NCBI GenBank assembly: GCA_965263365.1
Contig: OZ253672.1
Location: 1,054,001 to 1,118,000 of the forward strand
DNA from: CANMUM01 sp965263365
GTDB taxonomy: Bacteria > Pseudomonadota > Alphaproteobacteria > Rhodobacterales > Rhodobacteraceae
Direction of reading: 5' to 3'
DNA length: 64,000 nucleotides
Shown here: positions 24,729-34,228 of the stretch, in pieces
Position numbering within the stretch: the stretch's first letter is position 1
How the letters are laid out: every line of letters begins with the position of its first letter
Notes under the pieces: model-generated
Databases searched by the model: none
What the model saw: only the letters and a program-made list of their open reading frames with translations
What the model was told of the DNA's origin: nothing
Translations under genes and position numbers: made by a program

Positions 24729-25516
24729 TCGATACCCTGAATGAAAATTCCGGCCTTATTGGCGCGATTAATAACCTCTGCACGATTAAGGATTTGAGTA
24801 TTGGAGGCACCAAGATAAATACCCTCCAATCCAGCGCGCACCACTTGATCGACTGTATTTGGACCGATTGTGGCCATATCAATCGTCAAATCTTGATCTT
24901 TTTTACTTGCTTTCAAAATGAACCCACCAATTTGAGTATCTCTGTGCTCTTCGACAAACTTAAGCATGGCCTCAGTCCCCGGCAAGGTCTCAACCGCCAA
25001 GCAAAGATCACCATTCATCACGATTGACTGCCCCACATCACCCAACGAGAGCGCATCATGCAGCTTAATTGCACTGGATAAGCCAACTGGCTCCTTTGGT
25101 GAGGCTTGCGTCAAAACACCATTTCCAGCAAGTAGCGATGGGATAATCTCATGAGCGCCGATCACTTCTAAATCTTCGGATTCCATCAATTTTCGAACAA
25201 TCGTCAGCGCACTGCCATCTGTTGAGTGAATGGCTTTGTTTAATTTCGGCAGCATAAACGCTGTTCGCATATCCATTTTGTACCATTTCAATTGCGGACG
25301 GGTAATTTTTCCTGCAAAACACACACGTTTTATGCTCGCCCGTTTTAACTTTCGAAAAAATGCGCCCGCCTTTTCAAATTCGGCCACAAAATGATTGCGG
25401 GGTGAATAATCTATGCCCACATCTTTAAATGAAACGACCAAAGCCTCTGGCCATTCATCACTAATAATTTTAGGCAGCTCGCCTCTCCCCGCAATGATCG
25501 CAAAATCTTCGCGCAC
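24722..25516 (-). CDS. lpxI: UDP-2,3-diacylglucosamine pyrophosphatase LpxI
   Basis: LpxI replaces LpxH in alphaproteobacteria and hydrolyses UDP-diacylglucosamine to lipid X. The 264-residue protein shows AIIAGRGELPKI at the N-terminus, VCFAGKITRPQLK, and the C-terminal half with QSIVMNGDLCLAVETLPGT, IDMATIGPNTVDQV and AGLEGIYLGASN. The start is GTG with a strong AAGGAG six bases upstream. It sits between lpxA (three bases) and lpxB (overlap), its conserved place. Confidence 0.96.
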   Translation of the reverse strand: MREDFAIIAGRGELPKIISDEWPEALVVSFKDVGIDYSPRNHFVAEFEKAGAFFRKLKRASIKRVCFAGKITRPQLKWYKMDMRTAFMLPKLNKAIHSTDGSALTIVRKLMESEDLEVIGAHEIIPSLLAGNGVLTQASPKEPVGLSSAIKLHDALSLGDVGQSIVMNGDLCLAVETLPGTEAMLKFVEEHRDTQIGGFILKASKKDQDLTIDMATIGPNTVDQVVRAGLEGIYLGASNTQILNRAEVINRANKAGIFIQGIEW

Positions 25517-25519
25517 AAA

Positions 25520-26320
25520 TTACTCCTTTGGCGTCAAAAAAGAACGGTCGCTTTTAGATAAAATAAAATTAAGCATCTCTTTGGCATGCGCATTATCTTG
25601 ATAATCTTGAAGTAGCTGTTCGGCACGACCACGCAAACTCTCAGAACCATCAAAGAGACGCTCATAGAGCTTTTTCAGCTCGTTCAACTCAGAGCGCGTT
25701 GCCCCCTTACGCTTCATCCCGATATAATTTAGCCCTTTTATGAACGGACGCTCCCCAACTGTTAATCCGTATGGAATTACGTCCGCCTCAACGAGTGAAC
25801 CCGCACCAATCATTGCCCCGCGCCCAATCCTTGCAAACTGAATAACACCCGCTTGCCCCCCAATAATCACATGATCGTCAATATGGACATGGCCCGCAAT
25901 TGCGGCGTTATTTGCAAAAACAATGCTGTTTCCAATCATGCAATCATGGCCAATATGGCTGCCGATCATGAAAAGATTATCATCACCAATTTTCGTAATG
26001 CCGCCGCCATGAGCAGTCCCCAAATTAATCGAGGTGCTTTCTCGGATCATATTGCGCGCACCAATCACGAGCTCTGTTTCTTCTCCTTGATATTTAAGAT
26101 CTTGAGGGCGCGAACCAACACTTGCGAAAGGCCAAATCTGTGTATCTTCACCGATTTGGGTGCGCCCTGAGATCGCAACATGGCTATGACATTTCACCCT
26201 TTGTCCCAAAACGACATTCGGCCCGATCACACAAAATGGTCCAATTTCGCAATTCGCGCCGATGACCGCGCCATCTTCGACGACACTAGAGGGATGTATT
26301 TTTGCAGTTTTATCAATCAT
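25520..26320 (-). CDS. lpxA: UDP-N-acetylglucosamine acyltransferase LpxA
   Basis: First enzyme of lipid A synthesis, adding a 3-hydroxyacyl chain to UDP-GlcNAc. The left-handed beta-helix is visible as hexapeptide repeats from IHPSSVVEDGAVIGANCEIG onward. The catalytic His lies in the GSHIGHDCMIGN turn, and the C-terminal helical domain contains YIGMKRKGATRSE. Length 266 is normal. Spaced three bases from both fabZ and lpxI. Confidence 0.97.
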   Translation of the reverse strand: MIDKTAKIHPSSVVEDGAVIGANCEIGPFCVIGPNVVLGQRVKCHSHVAISGRTQIGEDTQIWPFASVGSRPQDLKYQGEETELVIGARNMIRESTSINLGTAHGGGITKIGDDNLFMIGSHIGHDCMIGNSIVFANNAAIAGHVHIDDHVIIGGQAGVIQFARIGRGAMIGAGSLVEADVIPYGLTVGERPFIKGLNYIGMKRKGATRSELNELKKLYERLFDGSESLRGRAEQLLQDYQDNAHAKEMLNFILSKSDRSFLTPKE

Positions 26321-26323
26321 AGC

Positions 26324-26776
26324 CTAGTCCTGCGGCGGTTGCATCATTGCGGTAAATTCCGCCTCAGCGGCTTTTTTTTCCTCAACAAAAGCCTCGCCTT
26401 TAAATTTCCAAACTTTCCCACCGGGTCTCACAACACTGACCCGCAGCTCCAGCTGATCACCCGGAACAACCATTTGACGGAACTTTACACCATCAATTCC
26501 CATAAAATATACGCTCATATTTTTATCAACAAGATCAAGCGTTTTGCCAACGAGAATTGCGGCTGTTTGCGCGAGCGCCTCAATAATTAAAACGCCGGGA
26601 AATACGGGCTCTGAAGGGAAATGGCCGGTAAACTGCGGCTCATTAAATGTCACATTTTTAATTCCAACCGCGCTTTCATTGGGGATAATATCGCGCACGC
26701 GATCGACCAAAAGAAACGGATAACGATGGGGAATAATACGTTGAATTTCGTTAATATCGACGATTTCACTGTTCAT
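26324..26776 (-). CDS. fabZ: 3-hydroxyacyl-ACP dehydratase FabZ
   Basis: Hot-dog dehydratase of fatty acid elongation. HRYPFLLVDRV opens the domain; the active-site His and Glu are in GHFPSEPVFPGVLIIEALAQ. I use the ATG at 26776 (150 residues), which overlaps the 3' end of the skp-like gene by 11 bases and has an AGGTGA upstream; the frame is open to 26818. In most alphaproteobacteria lpxD precedes fabZ, but here skp abuts fabZ directly. Confidence 0.96.
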   Translation of the reverse strand: MNSEIVDINEIQRIIPHRYPFLLVDRVRDIIPNESAVGIKNVTFNEPQFTGHFPSEPVFPGVLIIEALAQTAAILVGKTLDLVDKNMSVYFMGIDGVKFRQMVVPGDQLELRVSVVRPGGKVWKFKGEAFVEEKKAAEAEFTAMMQPPQD

Positions 26777-27440
26777 TTGCGTTTTCACCTGCCTCATTCG
26801 TTTTGGTTTCAAGTTCATTTTCTAATGGGCGCTCTTGCGCTTCATTTTCAATCGCTTCTTCATCAGCAGATATCGGAGCGAAAACTAGCTCTGTGAGTTG
26901 CTCAGGGTCTGACTCAAAATCTGCGTCCAAAATTTCGATAAAAAACTCAGTCGCATCAATAGCGCTGTCATAATAATACGCGATTTCGCGCGGTAAGACC
27001 ACCAATACGCCACGTTGTTGATAAATCGGATTCAACGCTGATAATAGTCTATTTTGATATATGCGGATACGCTGTTCAACTTCTCCACCCAATAAATCCG
27101 TTTCGGCACGAATTTCTTCCGTGCGCAAATTAAACTCTGTTACACGTTGATTAAATTCTTCTGGTGTTAACTGCTCACGCGCTGCCGCAATTTCCTGCTC
27201 CTCTTCTTCGAGTCGAGCTTGCAAATTTTCTATTGTTGCGGCGGCCTGCTGAAGTTCTGTTTCGCGTCTTTTATCAATTTCTCGGCCAATCTGCGATCTT
27301 TGCAAAATATCATTAAATCCCACGACAATCACAGGTGGAACGGTGATTGGCGTCGCTTCTTGTGAACGAACCGCAAAGGAATACGTCATAATGAGTGACG
27401 TAACAACAAAGAGTCTCGCAAATCTATTGAAGCTAGTCAT
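26766..27440 (-). CDS. skp: OmpH/Skp-family periplasmic chaperone
   Basis: Signal peptide (LFVVTSLIMTYSFAVRSQE) followed by the Skp pattern: a short beta strand (VIVVGFNDILQRSQIG), long coiled-coil arms of about 80 residues (ETELQQAAATIENLQARLEEEE) and the returning strand VLVVLPREIAYYYD. The C-terminal 40 residues are an unusual acidic Glu/Asn tail. Skp carries unfolded outer-membrane proteins to BamA, whose gene lies immediately upstream (two bases apart). Confidence 0.9.
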   Translation of the reverse strand: MTSFNRFARLFVVTSLIMTYSFAVRSQEATPITVPPVIVVGFNDILQRSQIGREIDKRRETELQQAAATIENLQARLEEEEQEIAAAREQLTPEEFNQRVTEFNLRTEEIRAETDLLGGEVEQRIRIYQNRLLSALNPIYQQRGVLVVLPREIAYYYDSAIDATEFFIEILDADFESDPEQLTELVFAPISADEEAIENEAQERPLENELETKTNEAGENANEQ

Positions 27441-27442
27441 GA

Positions 27443-29716
27443 TTAAAAACTAGCTTGAGCGGATACCGAAAATTCTTGCGTTTTATCATATGATTCAGCC
27501 TGATATGGATCAGCCCAGTTAAAGGAAATTGTTTGTTGACCTAAATCCCAAAGAACTGAAACACCTCGTGAAGCACGCCAGTAAAGATCATCGTCAATTG
27601 TACCGCTCGCGCCACTCGTATTATCAAGACCCCAAACCGAACCGGTTTCATAAAATAGAGCACCGCTTAAGCCGAGATCTTCAAGAAAACTGCCCAGCGG
27701 AACTTGAAGTTGAGCGCGCACCGCTGCGAGATTTTTGCCACCGAGTGAAGAATCCACATCGCCCAAGACATCTCTTGGTCCAAGTCCGCCCGACTCAAAT
27801 CCCTTTAAGGTTTGCGCACCGCCTAAGAAATATCGATCCGTAACCCGAACATCATCGCCATTCAATCCAGCAACGTGGCCGACTTCACCCTCGATAGAAA
27901 AAATGAAAAGATCACTAAATACGGGCGTATAATATTTAGCTTTTGCAGAATAACGCGACCACTGTCGATCGCCCCCCAATCCCGCGTATTCCGCACCCAA
28001 TCGCAACAACCAGCCGCGCTTTGGTTTCGAGAAATTATCTGTTTTATTAATCGTCCATTCCGCTTTTGCGCCGATCACCCATTCTGGATCGACTTCTGCT
28101 TGAATAATTGGAGATACATTGTCAAAGGTTTCGTCGATTTCTTCGTTATAAGCAAAAACCCCAAGATTTAAATAACTATCATCTGAAGTGCGGAAACCAA
28201 GCCGTGGCTCTACGCCATATTGAATAGTGCTATATCCTGCAGCACTATTGCCGCCATTGGAATAAAACAAATCAATTCCGCCGAGCACATTTCTATCAAA
28301 CAAACGTGGCTCAACATAGCTAATTTTACCAGATTTTGTGTTTGCGCCGTAAACAAGATCAAAGACAACGGTTTGACCAAGGCCCAGAAAGTTGCGTTCC
28401 GAATAGTTGAAGTTAAAGCCCCATGAATCGTCTGTTGAATAGCTTGCACCAAGCGATAAAGCACCCGTATTGGCTTCTTCTAAATCAACATCAACAATTT
28501 TTTGATCAGGCGCCGAACCTTCCCGAATAGCTAAATTTACGCTGCCAAAGTAGCCCAAGCGTTCAATCGCTTCACGCGCCTCATTGATTTTGCGCTGATT
28601 GAGAGGATCACCTTCAACGACATCAAATTCGCGGCGGATTACGCGATCAATCGTAGTGTCATTGCCGCGAATATCAATCCGCTCTACATATTCACGCTCG
28701 CCGTTTTGAAGCAAAAGTCTTACATCGAGCGTCGCAGTGACTTCATTCGTCGTCACATCAGGCACAACACGCAAAAACGGCAAGCCTCTTCTTTCGGCAA
28801 GTTCTTCAATTTTATCAAAAGATTCTGTAAATTTTGAACGATCAAACCACTGTCCTGACTTAAAAGTTAGCTCTGATCTAAAATCCTCACCATTCACACC
28901 CGGAATTTCGGAATCTATGACAATATTACCGACTCTAAAACGTTGCCCCTCAAAAATCTGATAATCAACATAAAAGTTGCCAGCGGCATCATAATCAGCT
29001 TGAACAGCTTTGACTTCGGCCGTGTAATAACCCGAATTTTGATAATATTCTAACAAACGCGAACTGTCTTCTTGAAGGCGCTCGTTTGCGAAATCATCGG
29101 ATCTAAATATAGACGACAAAAAACCGCTTTCACGCGTGGTCACAATCCGTCTCAATCTCCAATCACTGACTTCACGATTGCCTGTAAATGAAATTTGTTC
29201 AACTTCTGAAGTCGATCCTTCATCAATTTCGTAAATAAGCTTATACCGACCATTACCCTCACTAATTACGACGGGCTCGACTTCAACGTTGAAACGCGAA
29301 TTTGCGGCATAAAAGCGGCGGATCGACTGAACATCTTCGTCAATTTTCGCACGATCCAAGCCATCGCGCGGTTCGAGAGAAACAACTGCATCCAATCGTT
29401 CATCTTCGAATTTTGTATTCCCTTCAAAATAAATACCTGAGATAATTGCATTTTCTACAACGGTAAATACAACTGTTCCATCATTTACGCTTACGCTGAC
29501 TTCGCCAAAGAGGCCTGAATCGTAAAGTCGCTGCACGGCTTGGTTGACCTGCGCATCACCAACAGTCACACCAGGCGTGAGGCCCGCAACTCCAAGAACG
29601 ACCGTATCAGATATGCGTTCGTTCCCTTCCACTATGAATCGCGAATATGGAGCTGCATAAATTTGTCCTGCCACAAGAAGTGCGAAAACACTTGTCAATA
29701 TTTTTCGGGTTTGCAT
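27443..29716 (-). CDS. bamA: Outer membrane assembly factor BamA
   Basis: Omp85-family insertase of 757 residues: signal peptide (ILTSVFALLVAGQIYAAP), five POTRA repeats to about residue 415, then a 16-strand barrel. The family lock-strand motif is visible as VTDRYFLGGAQTLKGF, and the protein ends in a barrel signature with terminal Phe (SVSAQASF). Upstream is rseP and downstream skp, the standard order. Confidence 0.98.
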   Translation of the reverse strand: MQTRKILTSVFALLVAGQIYAAPYSRFIVEGNERISDTVVLGVAGLTPGVTVGDAQVNQAVQRLYDSGLFGEVSVSVNDGTVVFTVVENAIISGIYFEGNTKFEDERLDAVVSLEPRDGLDRAKIDEDVQSIRRFYAANSRFNVEVEPVVISEGNGRYKLIYEIDEGSTSEVEQISFTGNREVSDWRLRRIVTTRESGFLSSIFRSDDFANERLQEDSSRLLEYYQNSGYYTAEVKAVQADYDAAGNFYVDYQIFEGQRFRVGNIVIDSEIPGVNGEDFRSELTFKSGQWFDRSKFTESFDKIEELAERRGLPFLRVVPDVTTNEVTATLDVRLLLQNGEREYVERIDIRGNDTTIDRVIRREFDVVEGDPLNQRKINEAREAIERLGYFGSVNLAIREGSAPDQKIVDVDLEEANTGALSLGASYSTDDSWGFNFNYSERNFLGLGQTVVFDLVYGANTKSGKISYVEPRLFDRNVLGGIDLFYSNGGNSAAGYSTIQYGVEPRLGFRTSDDSYLNLGVFAYNEEIDETFDNVSPIIQAEVDPEWVIGAKAEWTINKTDNFSKPKRGWLLRLGAEYAGLGGDRQWSRYSAKAKYYTPVFSDLFIFSIEGEVGHVAGLNGDDVRVTDRYFLGGAQTLKGFESGGLGPRDVLGDVDSSLGGKNLAAVRAQLQVPLGSFLEDLGLSGALFYETGSVWGLDNTSGASGTIDDDLYWRASRGVSVLWDLGQQTISFNWADPYQAESYDKTQEFSVSAQASF

Positions 29717-29729
29717 GTTAATCCAAGCT

Positions 29730-30965
29730 TTAAGTTAAATCGTTTATCGTTGAAACAATCATTAACCCAAAAAGAAGTCCAATTCCAAGCGAAAAAATTA
29801 AATTCAGAAAGCGTTGTGGTGGCAGTTTGCCGGTTATCTTTTCATAAGTAACCATTACGACATGCCCGCCATCTAATATTGGAATTGGCAAAAGATTTAA
29901 AAAACCAATCGCACTCGAAACTAATGCGACAAATTGAACAAAAAGCCAGAACCCATTTTGCGCCGCATCTTCGGCAGCACTCGCGATGCCCACCGGCCCC
30001 GAAAGGGCCTCCACGCCCACATCTCCAACGATCAAGTCTTTTATACCTTGCGCACTCATCGTCAAAATCCATGTTGTTGCTCGAAATGCAAATGAAACCG
30101 ATTCTGAAAAACTAGCAGGTTCAGAATCGAAGGCAAATATTCGGCTATCAATTCCGATAACCCAGCGCTCTCCACCATTTTCAAGTGGGAAAGCTTCGGG
30201 CTGCACGATCGCCATCACCTCTTCATCGCCCCGAAGCACATTGACCCTTAAAGGCGCACCCTCTCCCTTTTGAATGATTTCAGAAAGCTGTGGCAATGTT
30301 GATATCTCGATATCATTTGCTCGCACGATTTGATCGTTAATTTCTAAACCGGCTTTAAAAGCCGGGAGTTTAGGATCAAGCCATGAAATCACAGCAAGAA
30401 AGGGATGGGGAATCGTGACTTCTTTAGTCTCGCCGTCCCTTTCAATGAGTGCCGTTAACTCAGAACGATCTTTGATCGCGCCTGCGATTTGATAGAATTC
30501 GGTGCGACTGCTCAGATTTTCTCCATTTAAGGATTTGATTATGTCACCCTTTTGAAGGTCACTTTCGATAAAGCTCCTTTCAAAAATTGGCGCATCACTT
30601 TCAAAACCGTTCCAAAACGCAAAGCAAAAGAACAAAAATATCGACAAAAGAAAATTGGCGAAAGGCCCTGCAAGCAATGTCATCAGCTTTGCAATATATT
30701 TCGCCTCATATGGTGGATTACTTGAATCTAAATTGGGAAAACCCGTGCCGTTTTGGTCATCGTGAAACTTAACATACCCCCCTAAAGGAAGCGCCGCGAT
30801 GCGCCAGATCGTCCCATCTTTCGCCTTTTTATTCCACAATTCTGGCCCAAACCCGACAGAAAAGACTTGCGGCTTTATTCCCATCCATTTTCCAATATAA
30901 AAATGCCCAAGCTCATGAATGACAACAACTGGAATAATTGCAATTAAGAAGTATAAAATGATCAT
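29730..30965 (-). CDS. rseP: Site-2 zinc metalloprotease RseP
   Basis: Intramembrane protease that completes anti-sigma factor cleavage in envelope stress and removes signal peptides. The zinc site is HELGH at residues 17-21 within the first membrane helix, and the third ligand is in PIPILDGGH near the C-terminus. One PDZ domain is clear (LDPKLPAFKAGLEINDQIV) with a degenerate region before it. Length 411. It lies between dxr and bamA. Confidence 0.97.
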   Translation of the reverse strand: MIILYFLIAIIPVVVIHELGHFYIGKWMGIKPQVFSVGFGPELWNKKAKDGTIWRIAALPLGGYVKFHDDQNGTGFPNLDSSNPPYEAKYIAKLMTLLAGPFANFLLSIFLFFCFAFWNGFESDAPIFERSFIESDLQKGDIIKSLNGENLSSRTEFYQIAGAIKDRSELTALIERDGETKEVTIPHPFLAVISWLDPKLPAFKAGLEINDQIVRANDIEISTLPQLSEIIQKGEGAPLRVNVLRGDEEVMAIVQPEAFPLENGGERWVIGIDSRIFAFDSEPASFSESVSFAFRATTWILTMSAQGIKDLIVGDVGVEALSGPVGIASAAEDAAQNGFWLFVQFVALVSSAIGFLNLLPIPILDGGHVVMVTYEKITGKLPPQRFLNLIFSLGIGLLFGLMIVSTINDLT

Positions 30966-30974
30966 TTCAAATGT

Positions 30975-32129
30975 TTAACCAATTTTGTTAACAATATTAT
31001 TACTCAAGTTTCTCGCCTCTTTATCGGCGTCGTATACGTCATCTAAGCTTTCAACGGACTGTTTCCAAGACTTAGAAAGCAGCACGCCTTCAACGACATC
31101 AGCCATTTGCAAAAAACCAATTCGCTCGCCGATAAAAGCGTCAAGAGCCGTTTCCTTTGCGGCATTTAAGACGGCACCCGCAACACCGTCCATCTTCATC
31201 GCATGTTTGGCAAGATGCAAAGGTTTAAAGCGATCGAAATCCGCGGCCTCAAAAGTTAGATTTTGAATCTGCGCGAGATCTAGCCCTTGAACACCTGTTG
31301 GCTTGCGCGCTGGATAATGAATAGCAAATCCGATTGCATGACGCATATCAGGCACCCCCATCTGAGCAATCGAACCTCCATCAACAAACTCGATAATGGA
31401 ATGCACAATGCTTTGCGGATGCACAAGGACATCAATCTGCTGAGGATTAACGCGAAAAAGCTCATAGGCTTCGATCATTTCGAGTGCTTTATTAAACATT
31501 GACGCGCTATCAATTGTAATCCGCTCACCCATCTCCCAACTCGGGTGCTGCAATGCATCGGCAACGCGCACTTTTTCAAGCTCTGCGCGTGACCAAGTGC
31601 GAAAGGGCCCACCAGAAGCCGTTAAAATCAAGCGATTCACTTCTGATAATCGCCCGGCCCGCAAACACTGAAAAATTGCGGAGTGTTCACTATCTACCGG
31701 AACAATTTCTGTATTTTTTTCTCGCGCGCGTTTCATCAAGATTTTACCTGCGCACACTAAGCTCTCCTTGTTGGCGAGCGCCAAAATCTTTGCATTCCCC
31801 ATCGCCCCGACCGACACTGGCAGTCCTGCGGCGCCAATAATTGCGTTTAAACACACATCAACTGGCCTATGAGCCGCCTCCTCAATCGCTGCCTCACCAA
31901 CTGCAACTTCCGCATCTGGCAACTGAATTTTAAGCTCTTCGTAGCAGGTTTCGTCATTCAAAATCACATGGCGGGCACGCGTACGCCGTGCAATTTCGAC
32001 TAATTTCTCTAAATTGCTTCCGGCGCATATCGTATCCACTTCAAAGGCAGATGGGTCACTCTCAATGATCTTAAGAACAGACGCCCCTATCGAACCCGAA
32101 ACGCCAAATATGGAAAGCGATTTAGCCAT
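30975..32129 (-). CDS. dxr: 1-deoxy-D-xylulose 5-phosphate reductoisomerase
   Basis: Second enzyme of the MEP pathway. NADPH-binding loop GVSGSIGASVLKII is at the N-terminus; NKESLVCAG, the metal-binding PVDSEHSAIFQCL, and LTASGGPFRTW with QHPSWEMGERITIDSA follow. Length 384 is usual. Its stop is nine bases before rseP, and its start directly follows the cdsA stop. Together with ispG it confirms MEP-derived isoprenoids feeding UppS. Confidence 0.98.
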   Translation of the reverse strand: MAKSLSIFGVSGSIGASVLKIIESDPSAFEVDTICAGSNLEKLVEIARRTRARHVILNDETCYEELKIQLPDAEVAVGEAAIEEAAHRPVDVCLNAIIGAAGLPVSVGAMGNAKILALANKESLVCAGKILMKRAREKNTEIVPVDSEHSAIFQCLRAGRLSEVNRLILTASGGPFRTWSRAELEKVRVADALQHPSWEMGERITIDSASMFNKALEMIEAYELFRVNPQQIDVLVHPQSIVHSIIEFVDGGSIAQMGVPDMRHAIGFAIHYPARKPTGVQGLDLAQIQNLTFEAADFDRFKPLHLAKHAMKMDGVAGAVLNAAKETALDAFIGERIGFLQMADVVEGVLLSKSWKQSVESLDDVYDADKEARNLSNNIVNKIG

Positions 32130-32918
32130 TTAAAAAAACCAATACATGATCGAAAGCGCCATGATTATCGGCGCCAAGCTATCAAAACGATCTAAGATAC
32201 CGCCATGAGAGCGTAAAATAAGACCCGAGTCTTTGACTTTGTACTTGCGTTTGAACCCACTCTCAAAGAGGTCGCCAATCTGCCCTAAAAATGCCAAAAA
32301 TCCAAAAAATAGAACTTTAACTAATAGTGACCAAGAGGCTATTTCAGGTAAAAAGAGGCTTGTAAAAATTAAACCGCCAAGAATTGCAAAGACCCACCCC
32401 CCAATAGTGCCTTCCCAAGTTTTATTCGGAGACAAAACGGGCGCCATTTTGTGCCGTCCAAACATTTTTCCACAAAAATACGCAGCACTATCAGAAAACA
32501 CTGTAATCACAAGCGCGAGTGAGATGATTTTAAGTCCGTCTTCGGGAATTGAACGCAAGAAAAAGGTCAAAAGCGCAAAAAAGCTAATAAACAAATACCC
32601 AGCATGCAAATCACGTGCGTGCCAATGATGCTCAAATTTGCGCATTCCTAAAAAAAAGGCGAGCAATATCGCGACCGCAAGCCAAAATGAAAATAAACTG
32701 ACTACCATTGCCAGTACAAAACCAAGTAAAGAAACGCGGGTAACACGAGAAAGCAATTTTTCGCGTTTTTTAAGAATAATTTTTCGAAGCTCCCAATGTC
32801 CAATCAATCCGACCAAAACAATTATGAGCCAAGCCGACCAAATATGGGCAAGTAGCATTATGAAAGGGATCGGCGCTAGAAAAAGCGCATCACTTATTCT
32901 CGGCATAAACCTATTCAT
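32130..32918 (-). CDS. cdsA: Phosphatidate cytidylyltransferase CdsA
   Basis: Makes CDP-diacylglycerol for phospholipid synthesis. Seven or eight membrane segments are visible, with the family motifs SDSAAYFCGKMFGRHKMAP and SPNKTWEGTIGG, and the C-terminal signature KVKDSGLILRSHGGILDRFD. Its ATG overlaps the uppS stop by four bases (ATGA), so the two are coupled. Confidence 0.97.
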   Translation of the reverse strand: MNRFMPRISDALFLAPIPFIMLLAHIWSAWLIIVLVGLIGHWELRKIILKKREKLLSRVTRVSLLGFVLAMVVSLFSFWLAVAILLAFFLGMRKFEHHWHARDLHAGYLFISFFALLTFFLRSIPEDGLKIISLALVITVFSDSAAYFCGKMFGRHKMAPVLSPNKTWEGTIGGWVFAILGGLIFTSLFLPEIASWSLLVKVLFFGFLAFLGQIGDLFESGFKRKYKVKDSGLILRSHGGILDRFDSLAPIIMALSIMYWFF

Positions 32919-33631
32919 TCATTCCCCCCAAAACGGCGCGTCCGGTTTGAGAAACTCAACACCGCTTTTTTTAAGTCCTCTCGGCTAAAATCAGGCCAAA
33001 GTACATCGGTAAAATAGAGCTCAGCATAAGCCGATTGCCAAAGAAGAAAATTTGAAAGCCGATGTTCGCCTGAGGTTCTGACAAGTAAATCAATCGCAGG
33101 TTGACCATGTGTATCCAAGCAATTTTCAAAGAGATCAGCGTTCACTTCATCGACTGAAACGCCCTTATCAAGAAGGGACCTGATCGCGCGAAGAATTTCA
33201 TCTTGACCGCCGTAGTTCATCGCGACATTGAGATTCAGTCCGATATTTGATGATGTTGCGCCTTCTAAATCCGTCATTGACTTTATCAAATCGCGCGAAA
33301 GCACTGTGCGATCTCCGATAAAGCGGACTTTAACATCTTCTGCGGCAAGTCTTTTCGCTTCGCGCGTAATATATTCGCGAAACAACATCATCAGCCCATT
33401 GACTTCGGCTTTTGAACGTTTCCAATTTTCAGACGAAAACGCAAACAAAGTTAGATATTTAATACCAAGCTCATTTGCCGCCTCAAATAAGCTCTCGATG
33501 CTCAACATGCCCGCGCGATGCCCCTCAATACGGCTTTTGCCACGCCGTTCTCCCCAACGACCATTACCATCCATAATAATGGCGACATGAAAATTCGGCG
33601 GCAGTAATGATTTTAGAGCGTCAGCTTGCAC
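32915..33631 (-). CDS. uppS: Undecaprenyl diphosphate synthase
   Basis: cis-Prenyltransferase that makes the C55 lipid carrier for peptidoglycan. IIMDGNGRWGERRGKSRIEG contains the catalytic Asp, and the family segments LTLFAFSSENWKRS and LVRTSGEHRLSNFLLWQSAY are intact. The start is GTG, sharing one base with the frr stop (TAGTG). Length 238. Confidence 0.97.
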   Translation of the reverse strand: MQADALKSLLPPNFHVAIIMDGNGRWGERRGKSRIEGHRAGMLSIESLFEAANELGIKYLTLFAFSSENWKRSKAEVNGLMMLFREYITREAKRLAAEDVKVRFIGDRTVLSRDLIKSMTDLEGATSSNIGLNLNVAMNYGGQDEILRAIRSLLDKGVSVDEVNADLFENCLDTHGQPAIDLLVRTSGEHRLSNFLLWQSAYAELYFTDVLWPDFSREDLKKAVLSFSNRTRRFGGNE

Positions 33632-34191
33632 TAGACCTTCATCATTTCTTCAGTTTTTGTCTCAAGCGCGGCATCGACTTGCGCGATAAATTGATCTGTT
33701 AGTGTTTGAACTTCACCTTCGTACAATTTTTGATCATCTTCAGACATTCCATCGGCTTTGGCTTTTTTAATCTGATCCATTCCATCACGTCTCACATTGC
33801 GTACTGAAATGCGTGCATTTTCCGCATATTGACCGGCCACTTTTGTCATCTCGCGTCTGCGCTCTTCATTCAACTCCGGTATGGGCAACCTGATGAGTGT
33901 TCCGTCTGTTTGCGGATTGAGACCAAGTCCTGAATTCATTATCGCTTTTTCAACGGCGGAAACCATTGTTTTATCCCAAACTGAAATCGTCAACATGCGT
34001 GGCTCAGGCACATTAACAGTCCCGACTTGATTTAGTGGCGTTAACGAACCATAGGCCTCGACATTAACTGCATCAAGCATCGTCGTGGATGCGCGCCCTG
34101 TTCGCAAAGATGCGAAATCATTGGACAAGGCATTAAGCGCGCCTTCCATTCGCTTTTGCAAATCATCTAAGTCAATTTCTATATCACTCAT
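33631..34191 (-). CDS. frr: Ribosome recycling factor
   Basis: Splits post-termination ribosomes together with EF-G. The 186-residue protein shows FASLRTGRASTTMLDAV, YGSLTPLNQVGTVNVPEPR, LGLNPQTDGTLIRLPIPELNEERR and the long C-terminal helices (SVRNVRRDGMDQIKKAK). It lies 37 bp downstream of pyrH, the conserved order. Confidence 0.98.
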   Translation of the reverse strand: MSDIEIDLDDLQKRMEGALNALSNDFASLRTGRASTTMLDAVNVEAYGSLTPLNQVGTVNVPEPRMLTISVWDKTMVSAVEKAIMNSGLGLNPQTDGTLIRLPIPELNEERRREMTKVAGQYAENARISVRNVRRDGMDQIKKAKADGMSEDDQKLYEGEVQTLTDQFIAQVDAALETKTEEMMKV

Positions 34192-34228
34192 ACTTTTTCC
34201 TCACGTTCACAATTTCGCTGAACAAAAC

